This document shows positions 1 through 7,595 of a DNA stretch of 15,477 bases, piece after piece. The position numbers were made by a program, and so were the translations under genes. The notes beneath the pieces were generated by a model, which worked only from the letters and a program-made list of their open reading frames with translations, had not been told where the DNA came from and ran no database searches. The stretch's first letter is position 1. Each line of letters opens with the position of its first letter. Source of the stretch: an uncultured Collinsella sp. (lineage in GTDB: Bacteria > Actinomycetota > Coriobacteriia > Coriobacteriales > Coriobacteriaceae); the NCBI GenBank assembly GCA_902478365.1, contig CABSKX010000051.1, positions 1 through 15,477 of the forward strand, given 5' to 3'.

Positions 1-1
1 T

Positions 2-598
2 CTGCCGATCGACCCCACGTCGCTGATCGACTTTGCGCTTGAGCTCTATAGCGAGCAGGGCATTGAGTTCGACGCCGCGGAGGTCGCCCAGCAGGTTCGT
101 GACTTTTTCCACGGCCGTCTGGTGAGCATGGCCCGCGACGAGAAGATCCCGGCCGACACCGTTGCCGCCGTTTCCGCGGTGCACATCATTGCCCCGTCGG
201 TCTTCTTCGCCCGCTGCGCCGCCCTCGACGAGGCCCGCAAGAACGACGCCGAGACCTTCGACAACCTGGCTACCGCTTATGCCCGCGCCGCGCACATCTC
301 CAAGCCCGAGCTGGGCGTGGAGTACGATCGCGCTCTGATGGGCGAGGTCGAGCTTGCGCTTGCCGACGCCTCCGAGGCCGCTCAGACCGCCGTCGATGCC
401 GCTCTCGCCACCGAGGATTATCCGGCCGCGTTTGCCGCTCTGGCCGCCCTGCGCGCGCCCATCGACCGTTTCTTTGACGAGGTTATGGTCATGGACAAGG
501 ACGAGCAGCTTCGCGATAATCGCCTTAAGCTGCTCAACCGCTTCGAGGCCGTTTTCTCCGGCATCGCCAACATTGGTGAGCTTGCCCGCAAAAAGTAA
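2..598 (+). CDS. glyS: Glycyl-tRNA synthetase beta subunit, C-terminal part (5' end cut off)
   Basis: GlyS is the beta chain of the two-subunit bacterial glycyl-tRNA synthetase, which charges tRNA-Gly in the cytoplasm; this chain carries the tRNA-binding parts. Reading in frame from base 2 gives about 198 codons up to a TAA stop, so most of the roughly 690-residue protein lies off the left edge. What is present is the helical C-terminal anticodon-binding region, with the family's closing signature: LRAPIDRFFDEVMVMDKDE followed by LRDNRLKLLNRF. The in-frame ATG at 128 is internal and not a start, because conserved family sequence continues upstream of it to the window edge. ppsR follows after 34 bp, and glyS next to ppsR is a known arrangement in Firmicutes (glyQ-glyS-ccpN-yqfL in Bacillus). 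Identification is secure; the catalytic alpha subunit cannot be seen. Confidence 0.95.
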   Translation: MPIDPTSLIDFALELYSEQGIEFDAAEVAQQVRDFFHGRLVSMARDEKIPADTVAAVSAVHIIAPSVFFARCAALDEARKNDAETFDNLATAYARAAHISKPELGVEYDRALMGEVELALADASEAAQTAVDAALATEDYPAAFAALAALRAPIDRFFDEVMVMDKDEQLRDNRLKLLNRFEAVFSGIANIGELARKK

Positions 599-632
599 GC
601 TAGCCTGCGCATAAGCGCAAAAGGAGCCCCGC

Positions 633-1508
633 ATGGATTGCCCGGTCACCGCTCGTCCCACCGTTATCGTTATCTCCGACTCGCTCGGTGATACTGCTTG
701 TGAGGTGGTGCTTGCGGCGTCCGGGCAATTTGATGAAGGGGCTTTTCGTCTCTTGCGCCTGCCCAAGGTGAACTCAGTGGAGCAGGTCAAGTCGTTTGTG
801 GGTCCGCGCGTCGATGCCGACCATCGCGATATCGCCGTGTTCCACACTATTGTCGATCCGGCGCTTCGTGCTCGCGTGCTTGACTACTTGGGCATGCTGC
901 ACATTCGCTCGGTCGACCTGATCGGCCCGACGCTTGCGGTGCTGTCTTCGCTTATTGGCGTGCCGCCAAAAGGAGTGGCGGGTGTGATTCACAAGACCGA
1001 CGATCGCTATTTCCACCGCATCGAGGCCATGGAGTACTTCGTTGAGCACGATGACGGGCGCGGCTGCGATGATTTGTCGGATGCCGATATCGTGCTGCTG
1101 GGCGTGTCGCGCACATGCAAGACGCCGCTGTCGATGTATTTGGCCTATCAGGGCTACAAGGTCGCCAACGTTCCGTTGGCCCAGGGCATAGAGCCGCCCA
1201 AGTCGATTTACGAGGTCGATCCGATGCGGTTGTTCGGTCTGATTTCGACCGTCGATGTGATTTCAGAAATTCGCGATAGCCGCCTGGGCGACGACTATGC
1301 CCGCGCCGTCGCCGGCTCCTATGCCGAGCCCGAGAGTGTTCTCAGTGAGCTTGAGGAGGCTCGTGTCCTCATGAAACGTCTGGGCTGCTTTGTGGTGCGC
1401 ACCGACGGCAAGGCGATTGAGGAGAGCGCCTCCGAGATCATCGCCCACCTCGAAGAGATTCAAGAGGCAAGAGCCCGCCGTACCGCCCGCCGCGCTCAAC
1501 AAAAGTAA
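633..1508 (+). CDS. ppsR: PPDK regulatory protein: bifunctional ADP-dependent kinase / Pi-dependent pyrophosphorylase (DUF299)
   Basis: PpsR-family proteins switch pyruvate phosphate dikinase off by ADP-dependent phosphorylation of a threonine beside its catalytic histidine, and on again by Pi-dependent dephosphorylation. The 291-residue product has normal family length. It opens with VIVISDSLGDTA (11-22), followed by HTIVD (71-75), KTDDRYFHRIEAMEYFVEHDDG (121-142) and the P-loop GVSRTCKTP (157-165), which contacts the nucleotide. The P-loop usually reads GVSRTSKTP, so Cys162 is a small oddity. The ATG at 633 has AAGGAG at 621-626 with good spacing. A short hairpin (TGCGC, ATAA loop, GCGCA; 606-619) fills the gap after glyS and has no T-run, so co-transcription with glyS is likely. 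The next gene is ppdK, its expected target, which makes PPDK rather than PEP synthase the likely substrate. The Arg/Ala-rich C-terminal tail (279-291) is probably disordered. Confidence 0.93.
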   Translation: MDCPVTARPTVIVISDSLGDTACEVVLAASGQFDEGAFRLLRLPKVNSVEQVKSFVGPRVDADHRDIAVFHTIVDPALRARVLDYLGMLHIRSVDLIGPTLAVLSSLIGVPPKGVAGVIHKTDDRYFHRIEAMEYFVEHDDGRGCDDLSDADIVLLGVSRTCKTPLSMYLAYQGYKVANVPLAQGIEPPKSIYEVDPMRLFGLISTVDVISEIRDSRLGDDYARAVAGSYAEPESVLSELEEARVLMKRLGCFVVRTDGKAIEESASEIIAHLEEIQEARARRTARRAQQK

Positions 1509-1774
1509 CTTATTGGATTAGCTAAAATACCTGATATTGATAAAGCGCTTTAGCAGTTTCTACCGCTTTTGACCTGCATTTACACTGTAGCGGCATCTTC
1601 ATAAGCTAACCACCTTTACCTACCGTTTACCGCTAGTTTTAGCACGTTTACCAAACCGCGTATTCTCTGCTCAAGCCCGTTCAAATCCCGCCGTATAGTT
1701 CCCTCACGGCCCGCATCCGGCGGGCCGATTCGTCACCACGGTCGTGCGCGAGAGCGCATGGAAGGGGAAGTATC
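1509..1774 (+). promoter_or_regulatory. ppsR-ppdK spacer: palindrome, phased TTTACC repeats and structured ppdK leader
   Basis: This 266-bp spacer is clearly more AT-rich than its surroundings in its first two-thirds. Seen directly: a perfect 12-bp palindrome TAAAGCGCTTTA at 1541-1552, with the central CG and flanking A/T typical of LacI-family operators; TTTACC repeated at 1615, 1626 and 1647, i.e. at 11- and 21-bp steps (one and two helical turns); CTACCG at 1560 and 1620. A possible but weak -10 is TATAGT at 1694-1699, and no good -35 lies 17 bp upstream of it, which would suit an activated promoter. Downstream come two hairpins, 1707-1727 (8-bp GC stem) and 1743-1760 (7-bp stem with a GAGA tetraloop), then the SD at 1762-1770. 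No T-run follows either hairpin, so they are not read as terminators. That the region controls ppdK is inferred from position. Confidence 0.45.
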
Positions 1775-4525
1775 GTGAGCGATTGCAAGAGGGTTTACCG
1801 TTTTGGAACCGATGCCCAGGGCACCTGTGTCACTGAGGGCGACAAGTCCATGAACTTCGTGCTTGGCGGCAAAGGCGCTAACCTTGCCGAGATGAGCCGT
1901 ATCGGCCTGCCGGTTCCCGGTGGCTTTACCATTACCTGCCAGACCTGCGTCGAGTACTCTGGTGCCGGCAACGTCTGGCCCGAAGGCGCGCTCGACGAGA
2001 TCGTTGCCGCAGAGGCCGACCTCGAGGCCCGCTGCGGCAAGAAGCTCGGCGACGCCCGTGACCCGCTGCTCGTGTCGGTGCGCTCGGGCGCTCCGTTCTC
2101 TATGCCCGGCATGATGGACACGGTCCTCAACCTGGGCCTCAACGACGACTCCGTTCAGGGCCTTATCGCCCAGACGCAGAACCCGCGCTTTGCCTGGGAC
2201 AGCTATCGTCGCTTTATCCAGATGTTCTCCAACGTCGTCATGGGTGTCGATGCCGACTTGTTCGAAAACGCCCTGACCCAGGCCCGCCTGGTCGCCGGCG
2301 TTCGCGTCGACTCCGAGCTTTCGGCCGAGGATCTGCAGGAGCTCGTCGATACTTTCAAGAGCATTTTCTCTGAGAACGTCGAGGCCGCCCTGTACCCCGA
2401 GCTCGAAGTCGCCGACGGCAAGCCTGTCTTCCCACATGATCCGGAACTCCAGCTGCGCCTTGCTATCCAGGCCGTCTTTGGTAGCTGGATGAACGAGCGC
2501 GCCTGCATCTACCGCAAGCAGCACGGCATTTCCGACGACCTTGGCACCGCCGTCAACGTCCAGGCTATGGCCTTTGGCAATAAGGGCGAGACCTCGGCGA
2601 CCGGTGTCGCCTTTACGCGCAACCCGGCCGACGGCACCAAGGAGTTCTACGGCGACTTTCTGGTCAACGCCCAGGGCGAGGACGTCGTCGCCGGCATCCG
2701 CAACACCGAGCCCATCGCCGACCTCAAGATCACCCCGGGCCTCGAGTCCGCAGGTGAGGAGCTTGAGCGTGTATTCCTGACGCTTGAGGATCACTACCGC
2801 GACATGTGCGACATCGAGTTCACCATCGAGCAGGGTAAGCTCTGGATGCTCCAGACCCGCGTGGGCAAGCGTACCGCAACCGCCGCTCTGCGCATCGCTA
2901 TCGAGATGGTCGAGGAGGGCCTCATCACCCGTGAGGAGGCCGTGAGCCGCATCGATCCCGCGCAGCTCGACCAGCTCCTGCACCCGCAGTTCGACCCCTC
3001 CAAGAAGTACGAGGTCCTGGCCAGCGGTCTAAACGCCAGCCCTGGTGCCGCCGTGGGCGAGGTCGTGTTCTCGAGCGATGACGCCGTCGCGCGTTCTGCC
3101 GAGGGCCATAAGGTCATTCTGGTCCGCTGGGAGACCAACCCCGACGACCTGAAGGGTATGGTCGCCGCCGAGGGTATCTTGACGAGCCATGGTGGCAAGA
3201 CGAGTCACGCCGCCGTTATCGCCCGTGGCATGGGTACCCCCTGCGTCTGCGGTGTCGAGTGTTTCCATATCGACGCGGCTGAGAAGGTCGTGCGCATCGA
3301 GGGCAGCGACCGTGTGCTGCATGAGGGCGACATCATCTCCATCGACGGCACCCAGGGCATCGTCGTCGACGGCGCCGTCGATCTGGTTTCGGCCGAGCTC
3401 ACCGGCGACCTGGACACCATCCTGTCCTGGGCCGACGAGATCCGCCTGGACGAGACCGACGGTCACGCCAACCACGTGCGCGTCAACGCCGACAACCCCG
3501 AGGATGCCGAGCTCGCGCTCGAGTTTGGCGCCGAGGCCATCGGTCTGTGCCGCACCGAGCACATGTTCCTGGGCGATCGCAAGAACATTATCCAGAGCTT
3601 CATCCTGTCCGACGACGAGGCCGTGAAACAGCAGGCCCTGGCCGATCTGCTCAAGGTCCAGACTGAGGACTTCTTGGCGATGTTCAAGACCATGTCTGGT
3701 CGCGATGTGGTCGTTCGCCTGCTCGATCCGCCGCTGCACGAGTTCCTTGACGATCCGCGTGAGCTCGAGGTCGCCATCACCAAGAAGGAGGCCGCCGGCG
3801 CCAGAGAGGAAGAGCTTGCCGCCCTGCGCGCCCGACTGCGCCGTATCGACGGCATGGTCGAGTCCAACCCGATGCTCGGCCTGCGCGGCGTGCGTCTGTC
3901 CGTCGTCTTCGGTGACCTGCCGCTCATGCAGGTCCGTGCCGTCGCCACGGCTGCCGCCCGCCTTATCAAGGAAGGCGTCGACCCGCGCCCCGAGATTATG
4001 GTCCCGCTCGTTTCCATTACGGCCGAACACGTCCAGACTCGCGAGGTCATCGAGCGCGTGATCGCCGAGGTTTCCGCCGAGGAGGGCGTCGAGCTCAACA
4101 TTCCCGTGGGCACGATGCTCGAGCTGCCGCGCGCCTGCATGGTCGCCGACGAGATCGCCCTTCACGCCGACTTCTTCTGCTTTGGCACCAACGACCTCAC
4201 CCAGACAACCTTTGGCTTCTCCCGCGACGATGCCGAGGCCAAGTTCATTCCGCTGTACATGCACAAGAAGATCTTGAAGGACAACCCCTTCGAGACCATC
4301 GACACGGCGGTGCTGGGGCTTGTGCGCATGGCCGTCGAGAAGGGTCGTGCCACCAATCCCGACATGCACTTTGGCGTGTGCGGTGAACACGGCGGCGACC
4401 CCAAGTCCATCAAGGGCCTGTTCAACATGGCCGACGTGGACTACGTGTCCTGCTCGCCTTATCGCGTGCCCCTCGCGCGCCTGGCGGCCGCTCAGGCCAA
4501 GCTCGAGGCCAAGCGCTCCGCTTAA
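1775..4525 (+). CDS. ppdK: Pyruvate, phosphate dikinase
   Basis: Reversibly converts pyruvate, ATP and Pi to PEP, AMP and PPi, at the pyruvate/PEP junction of glycolysis and gluconeogenesis in the cytoplasm. All three domains are visible: the N-terminal ATP-grasp with GGKGANLAEM (32-41) and the VRSGAPFSMPGMMDTVLN stretch; the swivelling phosphohistidine domain with LTSHGGKTSHAAV (catalytic His478, regulatory Thr476); and the C-terminal PEP/pyruvate barrel with RLLDPPLHEF, GLRGVRL, FGTNDLTQTTFGFSRDD and GVCGEHGGDP (catalytic Cys869). At 916 residues it is about 40 longer than the 874-residue Clostridium symbiosum enzyme. The loop before the catalytic His has GGKTSH where GGMTSH is usual. The GTG start is chosen because AAGGGGAAG (1762-1770) lies just upstream and the ATG at 1758 is out of frame. 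The upstream ppsR encodes its likely regulator, and an intrinsic terminator follows. Identification is secure. Confidence 0.98.
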   Translation: MSDCKRVYRFGTDAQGTCVTEGDKSMNFVLGGKGANLAEMSRIGLPVPGGFTITCQTCVEYSGAGNVWPEGALDEIVAAEADLEARCGKKLGDARDPLLVSVRSGAPFSMPGMMDTVLNLGLNDDSVQGLIAQTQNPRFAWDSYRRFIQMFSNVVMGVDADLFENALTQARLVAGVRVDSELSAEDLQELVDTFKSIFSENVEAALYPELEVADGKPVFPHDPELQLRLAIQAVFGSWMNERACIYRKQHGISDDLGTAVNVQAMAFGNKGETSATGVAFTRNPADGTKEFYGDFLVNAQGEDVVAGIRNTEPIADLKITPGLESAGEELERVFLTLEDHYRDMCDIEFTIEQGKLWMLQTRVGKRTATAALRIAIEMVEEGLITREEAVSRIDPAQLDQLLHPQFDPSKKYEVLASGLNASPGAAVGEVVFSSDDAVARSAEGHKVILVRWETNPDDLKGMVAAEGILTSHGGKTSHAAVIARGMGTPCVCGVECFHIDAAEKVVRIEGSDRVLHEGDIISIDGTQGIVVDGAVDLVSAELTGDLDTILSWADEIRLDETDGHANHVRVNADNPEDAELALEFGAEAIGLCRTEHMFLGDRKNIIQSFILSDDEAVKQQALADLLKVQTEDFLAMFKTMSGRDVVVRLLDPPLHEFLDDPRELEVAITKKEAAGAREEELAALRARLRRIDGMVESNPMLGLRGVRLSVVFGDLPLMQVRAVATAAARLIKEGVDPRPEIMVPLVSITAEHVQTREVIERVIAEVSAEEGVELNIPVGTMLELPRACMVADEIALHADFFCFGTNDLTQTTFGFSRDDAEAKFIPLYMHKKILKDNPFETIDTAVLGLVRMAVEKGRATNPDMHFGVCGEHGGDPKSIKGLFNMADVDYVSCSPYRVPLARLAAAQAKLEAKRSA

Positions 4526-4564
4526 CTGAGTCGCGTTCCATTTGCGCCTTTTAAGTTCCCCTTC

Positions 4565-4600
4565 ACGCCGTCGCGCCCCTGTGGACGTGGCGGCGTTTTA
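4565..4600 (+). terminator. Intrinsic terminator after ppdK
   Basis: An 11-bp stem (4565-4575 with 4586-4596, two G-T wobbles) can be extended by two further GC pairs past one mismatch. It closes a CTGT loop and runs straight into TTTT and an A. It lies 40 bp past the ppdK stop and 40 bp before the start of the exported-protein gene, so that gene probably needs its own promoter. I could not find a convincing -35/-10 pair for it in the short remaining gap. Confidence 0.8.
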
Positions 4601-4639
4601 CGTTGGTTCAATACATTGGCAACTGACGGGAGGACTGCG

Positions 4640-7447
4640 ATGAAAAACCTCACCAGGTATTTGCAACGAGCGCGTCGGGGAGCACGGATGACCCTGTGCT
4701 GGGTGGTCGTTGCGGTCACGGCGCTTTGCGGGATGCCGACAGCCGGTTTTGCCCTTCAGGATGATTCGCGCGACGAGCTCTATGGCGACGTGGTCAACCC
4801 GCTCACCATTACGGTCAACGATCGCGACTGCACGTTTGTAGATATCGATGACGGCAAGCTCGAGGGCCGTACCTCGATGTACGACAACGTCTCGTTCTAT
4901 ACGGCCGCCGTCAAAAAGGTGCTGCCCAACTGGGCATCGCTAGCCTATAACATCCTTGGCTATGGCGGAGGCGACGACTCCGGGGACTTTTTGTACTGGG
5001 ACCACGCCGGCAAGGGCTTTGAGAAGGACTTCGGTAAGGGTCACTACATCTATCTCTATGATGCGCTTTCGGGTGGCAACGGTGAGCATTCCGATGGTGC
5101 CGACAAATCGAAGCAGAGTGGTCTGACATCTGCAAAAAGCCTCAATGCGGTCTACGAGCGCTTGACCGACGATATCGCCGGCTGTATCGGTCACAAGCTG
5201 AAGGGCTCCGATTTCCGTAAAAACGTGCCGCTCGACGGACTGTCGAAAGACACGACTGAGCAGGACGTCATCTATGCCACCATTGCTTGTGTCGACAAGC
5301 TCGGCGGCACCTATCAGTACGATTTCAATGGCTTTGGCATCGCGTTCTATAACTTTAGAGTTCAGCAGCTCAACAGCGTGAACAAGCTTAACTGTGCGCC
5401 CGAGGACGCGCCGGGCTATTCCTTTGTCGATTCTAAGACTGAGCAGGAGCTCGTTACCTCGGCACTTAACGTCGGCTATGAGGACGCCACGCAGAGCATC
5501 ACGCTCGCCCGCGGTACCGAGGAGACGGTCGGCACGAGCACTTCTGAATCCACATCGTATTCCAAAGGCGGCTCGTGGGGCGCATCGGTGAGCTTCAAGG
5601 AGTCGCTGGGCGTGCCCGCAACAGCGAGCGAGGAGATTGAGACTTCGTTTTCGGCCGAAACCACGATGTCCCAGTTGTGGGAGGCGAGCAAGACCGAGGA
5701 ACATTCGATCACCACGACGGACAATCAGTCGGTTACCGTCAATATGACGATCCCGGCGCACACGCAGGTCAATAGCAAGCAGACGAGTTCTACCACGACG
5801 CTGTCCGAGGACTATGACCAGCCGGTGGGTGTGACGTTCGACGTGATCATCTTTAACATGAACGGCGAGTGCTACGACGACAACGCCGCCGTGCAGGAGT
5901 TCCATACCGCCGGTTATGACCAGCGCTCGTTCTACACCACCTTTGGCGATCAGTCGACCGACGCCGTGCAGAACCTGTTCCTGCGCTCAATCGCCCATCG
6001 TGGCGACGACGGTTACGATACCACCGCCGGAAACGTTACGAGCTGGTCGCATCGCACCAACAACCACATGGTGCGCGCCGTCGATTGGAATTCGGTCCTG
6101 GCCGATCGCGAGGTGCCTTCGCGCAACGGCGGCGCCCCGCGCACGTGCAATGTGCTCAACGACATGGCCGCCACCTACCCCATGTCCATTACAGGTTCCA
6201 ATCTGTCGTTTGAGTCGGTGACGGTCGATACGCAGTTGGGTACGCCACAGCCCATTAAGCCCATTTCCAAGATTCTCGTATCGCTGCAGACCGATAAGAC
6301 CCGAAAGCTTGCGGTGGGAGAGGAAGATCCCATCTCTTCCTATCGCGTGCGCGCGAGGGACGAGGACGATGTTGACTACTACGGCTTTGTGAAGTCGTCG
6401 GGCTACTGGCGTGTGGTCGATAAAAAGGGCAAGGAATGCAAGTCCGACGTCATCGAGATCCAGACCGACCCTGTCACCCACGAGCAAGTTGTGGTAGGCA
6501 AGAAGGCTGGCACCGCCTACGTAAAGTACTTTATCCCTGAGGACACCTATGTGGACGTGAACGGGCATGTCTCGACCAATGACGAGATCGACGCCGCGGC
6601 CTACAAATATAAGGTAAGTGACGTGGCGCCCGAGCCGTTTAACGGCAGCATCAAACTCGAGGGCTCGGCACAGACCGTCGTTGGCGTCGAGGAGAACCTT
6701 AACGGCATCGACGGCCTGACGGCTACGGTCTATGACACGACGGGCAAGGAGGTCGATAGGCTCTGCAGCTGGGAGGCCCAGGAGCTCGAGAACAAGGGCA
6801 TTTCGGTTGCGACAGACGGCACGATGACCATCTCGCAACCGGGCACCTTCCATGTTCGCGCCTTTATTGACGGCGTGTATTCCGATTGGGCCGAGGTCAT
6901 CGCCGCACCCGCACCGGTCGACCCGATGACGACAGTGGTCGAGACACCGGTGAGCGTTACGTCCGTATCTTCGGGGGATGCTTCGGCAACGACGGATAGC
7001 ACGGCTCCTGCCCAGGGAGAGCAGACCGCTTCCGATGCGAACGTGGCCGAGTCTGCTCCGGCGAGCGACGATGCCACTGCAGCGACTGACGACACCGCGC
7101 CCGCTGCCGCGAAGGATGCCTCGCCGATTCCTACGGGCCTCGTTACCGTATTGACCGATATCTGCCGCTACGGCATCGATCACGGCCTCATCAGCACATC
7201 AAACAAGGAAGAGATGACCAAGCAGGACTTCGACATCTTAGGCATCCTGTATCTGATGGCGGACAGCCAGGACCTGGTGCCCCAAGACGCCGAGGATGCG
7301 ATGGGTGAATGGGCCCATGACAACTATAATGACGAAGAACTTGCCACCTGGAAGCAGCATGCGCTTTCGGTGCTGCTCGAATACGGCTATATCGCGTCCG
7401 GAACGACCGTGACGACGCCGACGACTGATGCTGCGGACGGCGCATAA
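4640..7447 (+). CDS. Exported aerolysin/ETX-MTX2-like beta-pore-forming protein with Ig-like domains
   Basis: This is a 935-residue secreted protein not recognised as a named gene. Residues 1-38 form a signal peptide: an Arg-rich n-region, a hydrophobic core at 18-30 and probable cleavage after AGFA (38). Residues 39-264 are an unrecognised N-terminal domain. Residues 265-405 have the layout of an aerolysin-type pore module: a Ser/Thr-rich strand (299-308), a Gly-rich alternating amphipathic stretch with a GVPATASEE turn (311-342) that could be the membrane-inserting hairpin, a second Ser/Thr-rich strand (355-369), then IPAHTQV (371-377), matching the VPPHTKV/VPANTTV element of ETX, MTX and aerolysin relatives. 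Residues 541-660 and 669-756 look like bacterial Ig-like domains. An Ala/Thr/Ser/Asp linker (760-828) and a helical tail (830-920) follow. No LPXTG, lipobox or C-terminal membrane segment is seen. The ATG at 4640 is chosen over 4616 because GGGAGG (4628-4633) fits it and the signal peptide then starts normally. The pore-former assignment is from pattern reading only. Confidence 0.6.
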   Translation: MKNLTRYLQRARRGARMTLCWVVVAVTALCGMPTAGFALQDDSRDELYGDVVNPLTITVNDRDCTFVDIDDGKLEGRTSMYDNVSFYTAAVKKVLPNWASLAYNILGYGGGDDSGDFLYWDHAGKGFEKDFGKGHYIYLYDALSGGNGEHSDGADKSKQSGLTSAKSLNAVYERLTDDIAGCIGHKLKGSDFRKNVPLDGLSKDTTEQDVIYATIACVDKLGGTYQYDFNGFGIAFYNFRVQQLNSVNKLNCAPEDAPGYSFVDSKTEQELVTSALNVGYEDATQSITLARGTEETVGTSTSESTSYSKGGSWGASVSFKESLGVPATASEEIETSFSAETTMSQLWEASKTEEHSITTTDNQSVTVNMTIPAHTQVNSKQTSSTTTLSEDYDQPVGVTFDVIIFNMNGECYDDNAAVQEFHTAGYDQRSFYTTFGDQSTDAVQNLFLRSIAHRGDDGYDTTAGNVTSWSHRTNNHMVRAVDWNSVLADREVPSRNGGAPRTCNVLNDMAATYPMSITGSNLSFESVTVDTQLGTPQPIKPISKILVSLQTDKTRKLAVGEEDPISSYRVRARDEDDVDYYGFVKSSGYWRVVDKKGKECKSDVIEIQTDPVTHEQVVVGKKAGTAYVKYFIPEDTYVDVNGHVSTNDEIDAAAYKYKVSDVAPEPFNGSIKLEGSAQTVVGVEENLNGIDGLTATVYDTTGKEVDRLCSWEAQELENKGISVATDGTMTISQPGTFHVRAFIDGVYSDWAEVIAAPAPVDPMTTVVETPVSVTSVSSGDASATTDSTAPAQGEQTASDANVAESAPASDDATAATDDTAPAAAKDASPIPTGLVTVLTDICRYGIDHGLISTSNKEEMTKQDFDILGILYLMADSQDLVPQDAEDAMGEWAHDNYNDEELATWKQHALSVLLEYGYIASGTTVTTPTTDAADGA

Positions 7448-7474
7448 GTGCAGAAAGAGTGCGTGTTTTTGTCT

Positions 7475-7492
7475 TTTTGCGCACGGGCAAAA
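7475..7492. repeat. Inverted repeat upstream of the rplS promoter
   Basis: TTTTGC and GCAAAA are perfect inverted arms around a 6-base centre, GCACGG. The repeat lies 28 bp after the exported-protein stop and ends 6 bp before the rplS -35 box. No T-run follows it on either strand, so it is a poor terminator. It could be an operator or a chance AT-flanked repeat. Confidence 0.3.
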
Positions 7493-7498
7493 TAGTTC

Positions 7499-7526
7499 TT
7501 GCAGCCAAGGTCGTGGCGTGTATACT
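7499..7526 (+). promoter_or_regulatory. rplS promoter (sigma-70 type)
   Basis: TTGCAG (7499-7504) and TATACT (7521-7526) are separated by 16 bp. Transcription would start near 7533, giving a leader of about 63 nt before rplS. Being independent of the upstream gene suits a ribosomal protein gene. Confidence 0.7.
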
Positions 7527-7547
7527 CGAATACGTTTGTTCAACTAC

Positions 7548-7571
7548 GTGCCGGCCAAGGTGGTACGGCAC
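7548..7571 (+). promoter_or_regulatory. Leader hairpin of rplS
   Basis: GTGCCG (7548-7553) pairs with CGGCAC (7566-7571) around a 12-nt loop that can form a further CC/GG pairing. It sits in the rplS leader, 25 nt before the start codon and clear of the SD. L19 leaders are known in some bacteria as autoregulatory elements; this one is only a candidate by position. Confidence 0.3.
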
Positions 7572-7595
7572 CTCTAGAAGAGTAAGGAATTGCAC

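Noticed and set aside
1507..1560. TAAAGCGCTTTA as a terminator of ppsR
   Set aside because: The palindrome has almost no loop and no T-run after it, so it cannot act as an intrinsic terminator; operator is the better reading.
1733..4390. Two long minus-strand open frames (1733-2983 and 3029-4390) opposite ppdK
   Set aside because: They are by-products of the strong G/C third-position bias of ppdK on the other strand; their translations show no family motifs and they have no credible ribosome sites.
4640..4760. Tat signal or lipoprotein for the exported protein
   Set aside because: The Arg pair in QRARRGARM lacks the rest of the twin-arginine consensus, and Cys30 is preceded by TAL, which does not fit a lipobox; an ordinary Sec signal peptide fits better.
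4940..7183. Long minus-strand open frames opposite the exported-protein gene (4940-5905 and 5987-7183)
   Set aside because: The plus frame has a signal peptide, SD and ordered domains. The minus translations are Arg/Val/Ala-rich strings without motifs.
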